This document shows positions 16,663 to 25,180 of a stretch of DNA of 37,038 nucleotides, piece after piece. The notes beneath the pieces are model-generated. The model saw nothing but the letters and a program-made list of their open reading frames with translations. It had not been told where the DNA came from and made no database searches. This stretch comes from a bacterium (Candidatus Blackallbacteria) CG13_big_fil_rev_8_21_14_2_50_49_14 (GTDB lineage Bacteria > Cyanobacteriota > Sericytochromatia > UBA7694), in the NCBI GenBank assembly GCA_002783405.1, contig PFGG01000084.1:1-37038 (forward strand). The letters are read 5' to 3'. The translations under genes and the position numbers were made by a program. Position 1 is the first letter of the stretch; every line of letters starts with the position of its first letter.

Positions 16663-16705
16663 ACAGCTTTCAAACAAAAAAAGAACATTCAACTTTGCAG
16701 AAGGT

Positions 16706-16711
16706 ATTATA
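16706..16711 (-). promoter_or_regulatory. Candidate -10 (TATAAT) upstream of the receiver genes
   Basis: The minus strand reads TTGTATAATACC about 150 bases upstream of the receiver start, in the 205-base gap after the kinase gene. There is no clear -35. It may give the two receiver genes their own transcript. Confidence 0.3.
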
Positions 16712-16761
16712 CAATAGCCAATACAAGCTACTTCACAAAGAGAGGCTGCGCTTGAATCCCT

Positions 16762-18006
16762 TCACTGCCGCAGTTTAATATCTGCTACGCTCAAGGGCAA
16801 AGACAAAGTAAAGGTGCTGCCTTTGCCCACCTGACTTTCAACATAAATTTCTCCCCCCAAAATATGTGCAAACTGGCGACTCAGGGGCAATCCCAAACCC
16901 GAGCCCCCATATTGAGCAGACACCGTTTCATCGGCTTGAGAAAAAGCGCCAAATATATTCGCAGTTGTTTCAGCCGAAATTCCAATGCCATTATCCTGAA
17001 CAGAAAAAAAGATTTGCTTTTCATCTGCCGAAACACGCAAACAGACACGCCCATTTTTAGTGAATTTTAAAGAGTTTGCTAATAAATTAAAAAGAATTTG
17101 CTTTAATTTTTGTTGATCCGTATAAAACGAAAGCTCAGCCAGGTCAGCGGGCAGTTCAAGCACCAATTCGTTGGCATTTTTTAATTTCAAAGGCGCAAGC
17201 GCAGAGCAAACCCGATTTAAGAACAGGGGAAAATCTATCTTTTCAATAAAAACCTTCATTTTACCGGCTTCAATTTTAGCCAGGTCAAGCAAATCGTTGA
17301 CCATACAGAGCAAATCCTGGCCCGAAGCCAAAATTTGGGAGATATCCGCTTGGGTATTCTGAGGCAGGCTGGTTTCGTCTGCTTCGTCAAGCAAAAGTTC
17401 ACTGAAACCAATAATCGCGTTTAAAGGCGTACGAAACTCATGACTCATTTGAGAAAGGAATTCACTCTTGGCTTGAGAAAATTTTTCAGCCCGTTCTTTT
17501 TCCTGTTTCAGCTCGCGAGCCCGAACATGCAAATCGAGCAAAGCTGTCACCTGGCGTGAAAGCGCTTGTAAAGCGAAAACCTGTTGGGAAGTCAACTCAC
17601 GGGAAACCCTATCAATCACACAGAGAGCCCCCAAGATAAAGCCTTCTTTACTTTCAATCTGTGCCCCCGCATAAAATCGCAGCAAAGGCTCCTCTAAGAC
17701 CAAGGCATTCTCAGCAAAACGCGGGTCTTCCAGCGCATTTTCAACAATCAAGGGCCTGTTTTGAAGAATCGCATGGGCACAAAAGGCCAGGTCCCGAGAG
17801 GTTTCTTTCACTGCCAAACCCGTAACGGCTTTGAACCACTGCCGATCCCGATCGACAAAACTAACGGCAGCAATCGGCGTTTGACAAATTTGAGAAGCCA
17901 GCAAAGCGAGGTCATTCCAAACCTGCTCTTCAAGCGTATCCAAAATCTGATAATGGTAAAGATTTTCAAGACGTTCAGCTTCATTGGAGGGCAAAGGTGC
18001 ATTCAT
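16762..18006 (-). CDS. GAF-domain histidine kinase, cytoplasmic
   Basis: This 414-residue sensor kinase has no membrane span. A GAF domain covers about 22-160 (ICQTPIAAVSFVDRDRQWFK, DLAFCAHAI, GFILGALCVIDR), of the type found in many two-component kinases. A coiled linker leads to HisKA with phospho-acceptor His189 in MSHEFRTPLNAI. The ATPase domain follows: N-box NSLKFTKNG, DNGIGI, GGSGLGL and VGKGSTF. All catalytic boxes are intact. The ligand or signal is unknown. It lies just upstream of the receiver and HPt-receiver genes on the same strand and is probably their phosphate donor. A CTATAATAAAG -10-like site is about 60 bases upstream of the start. Confidence 0.94.
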   Translation of the reverse strand: MNAPLPSNEAERLENLYHYQILDTLEEQVWNDLALLASQICQTPIAAVSFVDRDRQWFKAVTGLAVKETSRDLAFCAHAILQNRPLIVENALEDPRFAENALVLEEPLLRFYAGAQIESKEGFILGALCVIDRVSRELTSQQVFALQALSRQVTALLDLHVRARELKQEKERAEKFSQAKSEFLSQMSHEFRTPLNAIIGFSELLLDEADETSLPQNTQADISQILASGQDLLCMVNDLLDLAKIEAGKMKVFIEKIDFPLFLNRVCSALAPLKLKNANELVLELPADLAELSFYTDQQKLKQILFNLLANSLKFTKNGRVCLRVSADEKQIFFSVQDNGIGISAETTANIFGAFSQADETVSAQYGGSGLGLPLSRQFAHILGGEIYVESQVGKGSTFTLSLPLSVADIKLRQ

Positions 18007-18064
18007 GGGCGATTCTCACAGTCAAAGGCAAACAGAGTTAATTCATGCAGGTTCACAGATCTTT

Positions 18065-18070
18065 ATTATA
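18065..18070 (-). promoter_or_regulatory. Candidate -10 (CCTATAATAA) for the histidine kinase
   Basis: A perfect TATAAT lies on the minus strand about 60 bases before the kinase ATG at 18006. No good -35 is seen. The context CTATAATAAAG is also found before the lipoprotein at 21979. Confidence 0.4.
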
Positions 18071-18135
18071 GGCTGGCGAAGAATGAACTGGATTTGATTT
18101 GGCAAAATTTCTAAAATTCAGCAGCAAAGCAGCAC

Positions 18136-19989
18136 TTAAACCCGCCGGTTAATGCCATTCAAAAGCCAAAGCCCCAAAAGTGTTGAAAGCGTAAACATGC
18201 CGATACTGATCAAGGGCAGCCCCAAAAGTTTGGGGCCACTGGGAATCGCCAAAGTGATCGCCGAACTGACACTCAGGCCACAGACCAGCAAACCGGCGGC
18301 AATCCGATTGCCCAATTGCCGCAGGGAGCTTTCAAGCCCTTCCAAATTGCGGTGTTCGTTGATCACCTGCAGACGGCCACTGTTGAGATTGATGAAAAAA
18401 TCATCCAGTTGGCGGGGCAAAGAAGTCAGCAGGGAACTGAGTTCCAACCCCACCCGTGCCATATCGCGCACGGTAAAGGTCTGCAGAAACTGGTTTTTAA
18501 TCGCCTGCACCACAAAGGGCTCAGCAGCCTGAATCAGAATATAGTCGCGGTCGAGCTGGCGACAAATCCCCTCGGTCGTGATTAAGACCCGCAAAAGCGT
18601 AATAAAAATGCCTGGCAATTGGATATGGTAGTGCATGGTCATATCCAGAATATCCTGCAAAATCTTGCCGACACGCACCTCTCGCAGAGGGCGGCCCAGT
18701 GTGGATCTGAGAATATGGTCAAGATCCTGGGCAAACTGCTGGCGGTTGATATCAGGGGGAGCCTTGCCAAACTCCATGATCCGCTCAGTGGCCCGACGTG
18801 AATCAAACTTAATAATTGCCAACAGAAAATCAATCAGAATCGTGCGAGAACGGGGGTCGACCCGACCCACCATGCCAAAATCGAGCAAAACCAAGCGCAT
18901 ATGCCCCAGTTTGGGGTCAAAAACCAGCAGCAGATTGCCCGGGTGGGGATCGGCATGAAAAAAGCCATCGATAAAGATCTGGTGTAAAAAACTATTGGTA
19001 ATAATCCGCGAAAGGTGTTTGCGCTCTTTATCCAGCGCTGAAAGCTCAGTTTCTTCCTGCTGTTGCATGGCCAGGAGATTTTCAGCCCGGTTGGCGAAAA
19101 AAAGCTCAATATTTTCGCCTTCAATAAACTCCATTGCCAACATGCGCAAACTGCAATATTCCCAATAAATATGCGGGGTTTGAACTTCATTCTGCTTGTA
19201 AAACTTACGCAGATTCTGGCCAATAATTTCAGTATTGGAGGCCTCTTGAAAGAAATCCAGTTCATTGCGAATCACCGAAGCAAATTCATTGACCATGTCC
19301 ATGAAATTATAGTTCTTGCCCCAACGCGTACGCTCAATCAAGCCCACCAGATCTTTGAGAATGCGAATATCCGCTTCAACCACAGGCAAAATGCCAGGAC
19401 GCTGCACTTTGACAATCACTTCTTTTTCTAGATCAGCCTCCAGAATAGAGGCCTTATAAGCCTGCCCCAATGAGCCAGCGGCAATCGGCGTGGTTTGAAA
19501 GGAGTGAAAGATATCCTCGACTTTGCGGGCATGCCGGATTTCATGGGCAGGATCGCCACTGGCAATCAAATACTGCTTGCTGTTCCACTCTTCAAGAATC
19601 ACCTGCTCAATCTGGGGCCAGGGAACAGGCGGCACATTCTGTTGCAGTTTTTTCAGTTCCAGAATATACTCTTCAGGCAATAAATCAGCACGGGTACTGA
19701 GCACCTGCCCCAATTTGATAAACGTGGGCCCCAATTGTTCAAGGGTCTGGCGTACCGCTTGAGGAACAGGCAAGGGCGGGGGCTTATCGGAGTCAGCATC
19801 GCTGTCAGAAAGCACACTGGTCACCAAAAGTTTGCGCCGCCAACCCCCAGGCAAAAACTCAAACAGCCCCAGGCGCTGCACCAAAACATCCCAGCCATTC
19901 TGCAGCAGAATGCCCGCAATTTCGGAACGGCGCTGGCCCCCACTCAGGGGTTCCTCACCCAGAGCAGGCGAGGAATCTAAACGTGCCAT
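18136..19989 (-). CDS. ABC1/UbiB-family atypical kinase
   Basis: This protein of about 617 residues is of the UbiB/ADCK/ABC1 family, which act on isoprenoid-lipid (quinone) metabolism in many bacteria. It has the family KxGQ motif (KLGQ, 92-95) in FIKLGQVLSTRADLLP, the Ala/Ser-rich loop AAGSLGQAYKA, the VKVQRPG lysine segment, FFHADPHPGNLLL and LLDFGMVG (metal Asp). Two C-terminal transmembrane segments are near residues 565-615. The start at 19989 overlaps the upstream small carboxylase gene by 13 bases, implying coupling. The frame stays open to 20082, but that part lies inside the small gene and no ribosome site distinguishes it. The position in a carboxylase operon is unusual. Confidence 0.9.
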   Translation of the reverse strand: MARLDSSPALGEEPLSGGQRRSEIAGILLQNGWDVLVQRLGLFEFLPGGWRRKLLVTSVLSDSDADSDKPPPLPVPQAVRQTLEQLGPTFIKLGQVLSTRADLLPEEYILELKKLQQNVPPVPWPQIEQVILEEWNSKQYLIASGDPAHEIRHARKVEDIFHSFQTTPIAAGSLGQAYKASILEADLEKEVIVKVQRPGILPVVEADIRILKDLVGLIERTRWGKNYNFMDMVNEFASVIRNELDFFQEASNTEIIGQNLRKFYKQNEVQTPHIYWEYCSLRMLAMEFIEGENIELFFANRAENLLAMQQQEETELSALDKERKHLSRIITNSFLHQIFIDGFFHADPHPGNLLLVFDPKLGHMRLVLLDFGMVGRVDPRSRTILIDFLLAIIKFDSRRATERIMEFGKAPPDINRQQFAQDLDHILRSTLGRPLREVRVGKILQDILDMTMHYHIQLPGIFITLLRVLITTEGICRQLDRDYILIQAAEPFVVQAIKNQFLQTFTVRDMARVGLELSSLLTSLPRQLDDFFINLNSGRLQVINEHRNLEGLESSLRQLGNRIAAGLLVCGLSVSSAITLAIPSGPKLLGLPLISIGMFTLSTLLGLWLLNGINRRV

Positions 19990-20216
19990 GGTTGAGACAA
20001 GCGTTCGCTGCGCTCCCAGGCAGAACCCACCAAAGGCCAGCCACGAAGCGCTGTGGTATTCAAACGGGCAGAAAGCTGCCAAGCAGGCACTTCAGCTTCA
20101 GGCGCGGCTGAATCAAGGGCCTGAAGCTGACGCTCAAGCACGACGCAAGCGGCAGCCAAAGCCGCCAGTTCTAGATCGCTGGGTTGCCCCCTCAAAATTT
20201 CGAGATTGAGACTCAT
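19977..20216 (-). CDS. Acyl-CoA carboxylase epsilon-like subunit
   Basis: This 79-residue protein has the layout of the small epsilon subunit (AccE type) of actinobacterial acyl-CoA carboxylases. An N-terminal strand and helix read [19 protein letters not shown], matching the family pattern RGxPxDxExAAL. A variable linker and a C-terminal Trp/Arg segment ([19 protein letters not shown]) follow, like the W...R tail in that family. It starts on an ATGA overlap with the carboxyltransferase stop, which supports it as a real gene and places it next to its expected partner. In Actinobacteria the subunit bridges carboxyltransferase and biotin-carrier subunits. It is too short for certainty. Confidence 0.72.
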   Translation of the reverse strand: MSLNLEILRGQPSDLELAALAAACVVLERQLQALDSAAPEAEVPAWQLSARLNTTALRGWPLVGSAWERSERLSQPWHV

Positions 20217-21766
20217 AGGGGAATATTTCCATGTTTGCGTTTGGGGCGGGCCTCGCGCTTGCTATGGTTCATCTCCAGCGCACGAATCAAGGTATGGCGG
20301 GTTTGAGCGGGTAAAATCACGTCATCAATATAGCCTCTACCGGCTGCCACATAGGGATTGGCAAAGGTTTGCTTATATTCCTCGGTCAGTTTGCGCGCTT
20401 CTGCCTGGGGGTCTTCTGCCGCTTGAATCTGGCGGCGAAAAATAATCTGAACAGCCCCATCTGAACCCATGACTGCAATTTCAGCCGTGGGCCAGGCAAA
20501 ATTCATATCCGCGTGCAAATGCTTGCTGCACATCACGTCATAGGCTCCACCATAGGCTTTGCGAGTAATCAGAGTAATTTTGGGAACACTGGCTTCAGCA
20601 TAGGCATACAAGAGTTTGGCTCCGTGCCGGATAATACCGCCATGTTCCTGTTCGCGCCCAGGTAAAAAGCCGGGTACATCGACAAAGGTAATCAAGGGAA
20701 TATTGAAAGCATCACAAAAGCGCACAAAGCGCGCGCCCTTCACAGAGGCGTCGATATCAAGCGTACCGGCCAAAACCATGGGCTGATTGGCCACCAAACC
20801 CACGGTTTTGCCTGCCATACGGGCAAAGCCGGTGATTAAATTGCCTGCATGCGCGGGCTGCACTTCAAAGAATTCGCCCTCATCCACCACGCTGTTGATG
20901 ATGGTGTGCATATCATAGGGCTTGTTGGGATTATCGGGAATAAAGGTATTTAAAGCTTCGTCTTCACGCTCGAGGGGATCTGCACAGGGGTAGACAGGGG
21001 CATTGTCGAGATTATTGGGCGGCAAAAAACTCATCAAATAGCGCACATTTTCAAGACATTCGGCTTCATCCGGAAAAGCAAAATGGGCAACACCACTCAA
21101 GCGGGTATGGGTATCCGCCCCCCCCAAAGCTTCGAAGGTGATTTCTTCACCCGTGACTGCCTTGACCACGTCGGGCCCGGTAATAAACATATGGCTGGTG
21201 CCTTCAACCATAAAGGTAAAATCCGTAAGTGCCGGAGAGTAAACTGCCCCTCCGGCACAGGGCCCCATAATCACAGAGATCTGAGGAACCACCCCCGAAG
21301 TATGGACATTGCGGTAAAAAATATCCGCATAGCCTGCCAGACTGACCACACCTTCCTGGATACGGGCGCCGCCTGAATCGTTAATGCCAATCACCGGGGC
21401 GCCATTCTGCACGGCAAGATCCATAATCTTACAGATTTTTTCTGCAAAAACTTCTCCCAAAGACCCCCCAAAAACTGTAAAATCATTCGAAAAAACATAG
21501 ACCGGGCGGCCATGAATTTTTCCCCAACCAGTAATCACACCATCGCCCGGAATTTTTTTATCTTCCATGCCAAAATTATCACAGCGGTGCACGGAAAACT
21601 TATCAAACTCAACAAAAGAACCGGGGTCTAAAAGCAGCTCCAGGCGTTCACGGGCCGTTTTCTTGCCCTTGGCATGTTGCTTTTTCAGTGCCTGCGCTTC
21701 ACTGTTTTGAATCTCGTCGTGAAATTTCTGAAGGGTCGCGATTTTTTCCTGGGTTGAATCGGTCAT
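20213..21766 (-). CDS. Acyl-CoA carboxylase carboxyltransferase (propionyl-CoA carboxylase beta type)
   Basis: This 517-residue cytoplasmic enzyme moves carboxyl from biotin to an acyl-CoA (acetyl-, propionyl- or methylcrotonyl-type). The full-length double crotonase-fold form is typical of PccB/AccD5 proteins. Landmarks: [17 protein letters not shown] near the start, GGARIQEGV and [16 protein letters not shown] in the N domain, and [30 protein letters not shown] and [11 protein letters not shown] in the C domain. The acyl specificity cannot be told by eye. The biotin carboxylase/carrier subunit is not in the window. It is followed by the epsilon-like gene and the UbiB-like gene with overlaps, forming one transcript. 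Only a weak ribosome site precedes it. Confidence 0.94.
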   Translation of the reverse strand: MTDSTQEKIATLQKFHDEIQNSEAQALKKQHAKGKKTARERLELLLDPGSFVEFDKFSVHRCDNFGMEDKKIPGDGVITGWGKIHGRPVYVFSNDFTVFGGSLGEVFAEKICKIMDLAVQNGAPVIGINDSGGARIQEGVVSLAGYADIFYRNVHTSGVVPQISVIMGPCAGGAVYSPALTDFTFMVEGTSHMFITGPDVVKAVTGEEITFEALGGADTHTRLSGVAHFAFPDEAECLENVRYLMSFLPPNNLDNAPVYPCADPLEREDEALNTFIPDNPNKPYDMHTIINSVVDEGEFFEVQPAHAGNLITGFARMAGKTVGLVANQPMVLAGTLDIDASVKGARFVRFCDAFNIPLITFVDVPGFLPGREQEHGGIIRHGAKLLYAYAEASVPKITLITRKAYGGAYDVMCSKHLHADMNFAWPTAEIAVMGSDGAVQIIFRRQIQAAEDPQAEARKLTEEYKQTFANPYVAAGRGYIDDVILPAQTRHTLIRALEMNHSKREARPKRKHGNIPL

Positions 21767-21924
21767 GATGCTTGTGCCTGTTTAGTAATTGTTCAGTTTG
21801 GGAGTCATTTTGAACAATGTATTCTAGCATATTCCGTTCTTCAGACAGGGCTGAGCAGACAGTATCTTTCCTTTGCGCAGTGGAGCGAAAAGCAGAAGGC
21901 GCAGATACAGACGTATTTACAGGC

Positions 21925-21930
21925 TATAAT
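21925..21930 (+). promoter_or_regulatory. Candidate -10 (GGCTATAATA)
   Basis: TATAAT lies 49 bases before the chosen lipoprotein start at 21979, again in a GCTATAAT context and with no clear -35. Confidence 0.4.
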
Positions 21931-21978
21931 AAAGTAAAAGCGATGCTGCCCATCTCAAATCTCAAGGAACTGCCCGCC

Positions 21979-22620
21979 ATGAAACCCATTTCATCTCTCA
22001 ATCTTTTACTGATCTGTTTGCTTGCTGCCTGTCAAACGACACAACAACCCCTTGCCAATCCTTCTCCGACGCCATCTCCAACCCCCTCTCCCCTGCCAAC
22101 AACCGTTCAAGCGTCTCCCCTACCCAGCCCAAGTGCAACCGTTTCAGCCACCCCCAGCCCAGAACCCACAGAATTTCCAACCGTTCTGCCCATGCCCAGT
22201 TCTGTTCCGCAGGTTGCATCCACACCACGTCCCACCCCCACCCCAAAACCCAGTATCCCCCCTGATCCGATCGAACTGAACAAACTAAACATCACAATTC
22301 AAACATATTTAAGCGCAGTCAACCAACAGGATCTGAATGGTTTGACTCAAACCCTCAGCAATAACAATGTCTACTCAAATCAGGTCAAAGCGATGGGGAA
22401 TACCTACTTCAACAAATTCCCCTATCCTCTCCCGCTTAAATTTATTGGTTTCAGCTCCCTTTCAAGTTTGAATGCGACCACCCGCAATGTCATCGCAGGC
22501 GCTGATCTCTACAACAATAACAAGAGCTATCCCATCAAATTGGGCTTTATCAAAGTCAACGATAACTGGTTAATTGATACCATCTATATGCCCAAAACCA
22601 TTTCCGCTCCCTCCCCTTAA
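21979..22620 (+). CDS. Proline-rich lipoprotein with an NTF2-like C-terminal domain
   Basis: This 213-residue lipoprotein has a signal with lipobox LAAC (Cys18). A low-complexity stalk follows (about 24-92), made of repeated Pro-Ser/Thr-Pro triplets, which should hold the C-terminal domain away from the membrane. Residues about 95-213 (LNITIQTYLSAVNQQDLNGLTQTLS onward) look like an NTF2-like/DUF4878-type small domain, often a ligand-binding or scaffold fold; this is a guess from pattern. I start at 21979 because AAGGAA lies just upstream, whereas the frame extends to 21817 without one. It appears to be monocistronic. Confidence 0.8.
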   Translation: MKPISSLNLLLICLLAACQTTQQPLANPSPTPSPTPSPLPTTVQASPLPSPSATVSATPSPEPTEFPTVLPMPSSVPQVASTPRPTPTPKPSIPPDPIELNKLNITIQTYLSAVNQQDLNGLTQTLSNNNVYSNQVKAMGNTYFNKFPYPLPLKFIGFSSLSSLNATTRNVIAGADLYNNNKSYPIKLGFIKVNDNWLIDTIYMPKTISAPSP

Positions 22621-22721
22621 TCCCTCAGAAAACTTCAAAAAAAAAACTGAATCAAGTATCTCTCTTAAGTGAAATCCAGCGGGATGAACAGAGAGAGGCT
22701 GCCTTTGCAAGCTATCCGCGC

Positions 22722-22727
22722 TATAAT
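22722..22727 (+). promoter_or_regulatory. Candidate -10 (CGCTATAATC) for the DUF4139 gene
   Basis: A perfect TATAAT lies 36 bases before the ATG at 22763, in the same 10-base context as the site at 280-289. Confidence 0.4.
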
Positions 22728-22762
22728 CAATCTGCAACTTCATTCAAGCTGGAGGCCCCCTT

Positions 22763-24457
22763 ATGAAACGTCTAAGTCTGTCTCTGATCCTGGCATTGAG
22801 CCTGCAACCTGCCCTTCAGGCAGAAACCCTACAGGAGCTCAGTCACTCTCCGATTGAAAAAGTCACGGCCTATCAAGGCCAAGGCATTGTCAGCCGAGAA
22901 GCAAAAACCACCCTCAAAGCGCCTGGCGATTACCGTCTACGTATCAGTGATATTCCGCTGAATATCGTCGGCGATTCTCTGCACGTCAAAGCCTTGGGCA
23001 GCAACAATATCACCATCCATACTGTTCAACTCATGCCTTTGCCCCCCGGCCAGGAAAACAGCGAAACACAGAAATTACGCGTTCAACTCAAAGATTTGGA
23101 AAATAAGCTGGCCAAACTTGAAAACACCCATCAACTTAACCAACGCTCTCAGCAATGGCTCAACAGCTATTGGTCTCAGGTCTCAAACAAATCAACTGCC
23201 TATCCACAACCTGCGGAATGGCAAAAAACGCTGGATTTTCTCAGCCTCAATCAAGGCCGGATTTTAGAAAGTGAAACCCAAGTCAACGCTCAGAAACAGG
23301 TTTTGCAAATCAAACTGGCCGAAGTGCAAAAAAAACTTGCCGAACAAACCAGCCGTATGCAGAACAAAACCCAGGCTGCAGTGGTTTATTTCACAGCAAA
23401 GACAGCGGGAGAAATCAACTTTCAATTGAGTTATCTGATCGCAGGCATTCATTGGACGCCCTCCTATGATGCCCGCCTGGATGAAAAAGCAGGCAAACTC
23501 TCTCTGACCTATTACGGAGATTTGGTTCAACAAACAGGAGAAAGCTGGAACGATGTTGAACTCAGCCTCTCCACATCTGCCCCGCAATTAAATGCCGCCG
23601 TGCCCCTACTCGAACCCTGGGTAATTACCGATCGCATGCCCGCCCTTGAACAGAATCGTCAGATGCTGAATGGGCCTGCCAGCCAGTTCCGCGATGAGGC
23701 TCCCATGGAAGCCGAAACGAGCAGTTCAGAAGAAGATCTCGACGGCTCCGGTTATGCCGAAAGCGAAGTTCAAACCCAAGGGCTTTCTGTCATTTTTGCC
23801 ATTCCGCAAAAGGTAAGCATTGAAAGTTCTCCCCATGCCCGCCGGGTAGCCATTGCCACCCGCAGTTTCAAATTTGAACCGGAGTATCAGGTTGTTCCCA
23901 AACTTTCCCGCCGGGTTTATATGCGCGCCCGTTTCCGCAATACAGGCGATTTACCCCTTTTGGCAGGCCAAATCCGAAATTACGTCGATCTCGACTATAC
24001 AGGCACCAGCCAGATTCCCTTGGTGCGCCCCAATGAAGAAGCCAGCTTGAATTTCGGCATTGATGAAAATATTCGGGTTCAGCGCCGTGAAGGAACCGAT
24101 CAAAACAGTTTAATCGGTCTGATGCGCGATACCCGACGCCGTGAAATGAGCTACGAAATTGAAGTCTCAAACTATAAAAGCAAACCCGTCAAAGTCATGG
24201 TCTGGGATCATTTGCCCTTGATCCGTCACGATCAGATTCGTCTGCAGGTGCTGAATATTCAACCCAAAGCCCAGGAACAGACCAAAAATAATTTATTGCG
24301 CTGGGAACTTGAGCTTAAACCCCAAGAAAAGCAGATTATCAAGGTTTCCTATGCCGTAGAACACCCTACCAGCCTTGAGGTCTACAGCAATTTTACCAAC
24401 GAAATTCAAAGCCCCCGGCGCAAGAATATGCAAAGGCAACAATACGAAAAGTTTTAA
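22763..24457 (+). CDS. Exported DUF4139 (MuiA-family) protein
   Basis: This 564-residue secreted or envelope protein has a signal peptide (1-20, ending LQA). An N-terminal DUF4140-like domain (about 28-95, VTAYQGQGIVSREAKTTL) leads into a coiled coil (about 97-205). The large DUF4139 domain follows, with WTPSYDARLDEKAGKLSL, YYGDLVQQTGESWNDVELSLST and, near the end, VEVSNYKSKPVKVMV-like strands. The family includes the 'mucoidy inhibitor A' protein and many uncharacterised members. A mid-domain insert is acidic and Ser-rich (about 310-335). Its stop overlaps that of the convergent TetR gene by a shared TTAA. A CTGGAGG ribosome site supports the start. Confidence 0.9.
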   Translation: MKRLSLSLILALSLQPALQAETLQELSHSPIEKVTAYQGQGIVSREAKTTLKAPGDYRLRISDIPLNIVGDSLHVKALGSNNITIHTVQLMPLPPGQENSETQKLRVQLKDLENKLAKLENTHQLNQRSQQWLNSYWSQVSNKSTAYPQPAEWQKTLDFLSLNQGRILESETQVNAQKQVLQIKLAEVQKKLAEQTSRMQNKTQAAVVYFTAKTAGEINFQLSYLIAGIHWTPSYDARLDEKAGKLSLTYYGDLVQQTGESWNDVELSLSTSAPQLNAAVPLLEPWVITDRMPALEQNRQMLNGPASQFRDEAPMEAETSSSEEDLDGSGYAESEVQTQGLSVIFAIPQKVSIESSPHARRVAIATRSFKFEPEYQVVPKLSRRVYMRARFRNTGDLPLLAGQIRNYVDLDYTGTSQIPLVRPNEEASLNFGIDENIRVQRREGTDQNSLIGLMRDTRRREMSYEIEVSNYKSKPVKVMVWDHLPLIRHDQIRLQVLNIQPKAQEQTKNNLLRWELELKPQEKQIIKVSYAVEHPTSLEVYSNFTNEIQSPRRKNMQRQQYEKF

Positions 24458-25101
24458 GACTTTTCTAAGGCCAAGCGCGCCATAAACTGTGCCTGCCCCA
24501 GCTCAAAAGCCTCACGTCCTTCAGCTGTCAGCCAGGGATACAAGAGACCCAGCAAAAGCTCAGTATAGTGCAGCAAGCGTTGAGGTTCAGCATCATCGCG
24601 CAGAATCGTGGCTTCGCTCATCCAGGCATTGCCAACAATAAAATAATGCTCAACCAGGCGACTAAAGGCCGGGCTGTCTAAGGGCAGCAAAGCCCAGCCA
24701 CGGGCATTCAAGAGCTTAAAAATCTGCCTTAATTCGGCCTGGCGAACTTCCTGCAAAGCCCTGAAATGGGCTTTGATTTCAGGATACGTTCGCATAATAC
24801 TGACAAAATCATGCATCAGAAACTGATAGCGGTATTGTATTTCCAGCATTCGGTAGGTTTTTTGAAACGCATCCAAAAAACTGAATTCACGCACCTGCAA
24901 AGCACGTAAAGTTTGATCAAATTCGACCACCAACTGCTGATAAAGCGCCATCACCAAGTCCTGCTTATGTGGGAAATGGTAACAGAGATGCCCTTGGCTG
25001 ATCCCCAAAGCCAGAGCTATTTGGCGGGTAGTGACTTTTTCATGGCCTTCGGCATTGAAAAGCACGAGGGTCTGGGCTAAAATTTTTGCTTTGGTTTTCA
25101 T
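24454..25101 (-). CDS. TetR-family transcriptional regulator
   Basis: This 215-residue regulator has an N-terminal TetR HTH (about 4-50: KILAQTLVLFNAEGHEKVTTRQIALALGISQGHLCYHF). A mostly helical ligand/dimerisation domain follows. It is divergent from the FAD monooxygenase gene at 25181, and the 79-base gap has three TTGACCTA direct repeats plus a partial fourth, so it probably controls both genes. A TATACT -10-like site is about 8 bases before its ATG, so the mRNA may be nearly leaderless. The inducer is unknown; a substrate of the monooxygenase is a reasonable guess. The stop is shared as TTAA with the DUF4139 gene. Confidence 0.92.
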   Translation of the reverse strand: MKTKAKILAQTLVLFNAEGHEKVTTRQIALALGISQGHLCYHFPHKQDLVMALYQQLVVEFDQTLRALQVREFSFLDAFQKTYRMLEIQYRYQFLMHDFVSIMRTYPEIKAHFRALQEVRQAELRQIFKLLNARGWALLPLDSPAFSRLVEHYFIVGNAWMSEATILRDDAEPQRLLHYTELLLGLLYPWLTAEGREAFELGQAQFMARLALEKS

Positions 25102-25107
25102 AAACTT

Positions 25108-25180
25108 AGTATACTTGACCTAAAAATAAAATTTTAGTACACTTGACCTAGTAGATTTGACCTAGATTGGAGATTTGACC
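25108..25180 (+). repeat. Direct-repeat operator between tetR-like and monooxygenase genes
   Basis: AGTATACTTGACCTA (25108-25122), AGTACACTTGACCTA (25136-25150) and AGTAGATTTGACCTA (25150-25164) are near-identical 15-mers, and AGATTTGACC recurs at 25171-25180. The TTGACC cores begin at 25115, 25143, 25157 and 25175. Two of the TTGACC copies can act as -35 elements. Confidence 0.7.
25115..25143 (+). promoter_or_regulatory. Promoter of the FAD monooxygenase gene
   Basis: TTGACC (25115-25120) and TACACT (25138-25143) are separated by 17 bases. Both elements fall in the repeated operator, so binding there would repress. A GGAG ribosome site (25169-25172) serves the ATG at 25181. Confidence 0.55.

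Noticed and set aside
19990-20082. N-terminal extension of the ABC1 kinase
   Set aside because: It overlaps the well-supported epsilon-like gene and lacks a ribosome site at usable spacing.
22050-22260. Repeated CCNACNCC DNA suggesting a repeat array
   Set aside because: It encodes the Pro-Ser/Thr-Pro stalk of the lipoprotein; the repetition is at the codon level.
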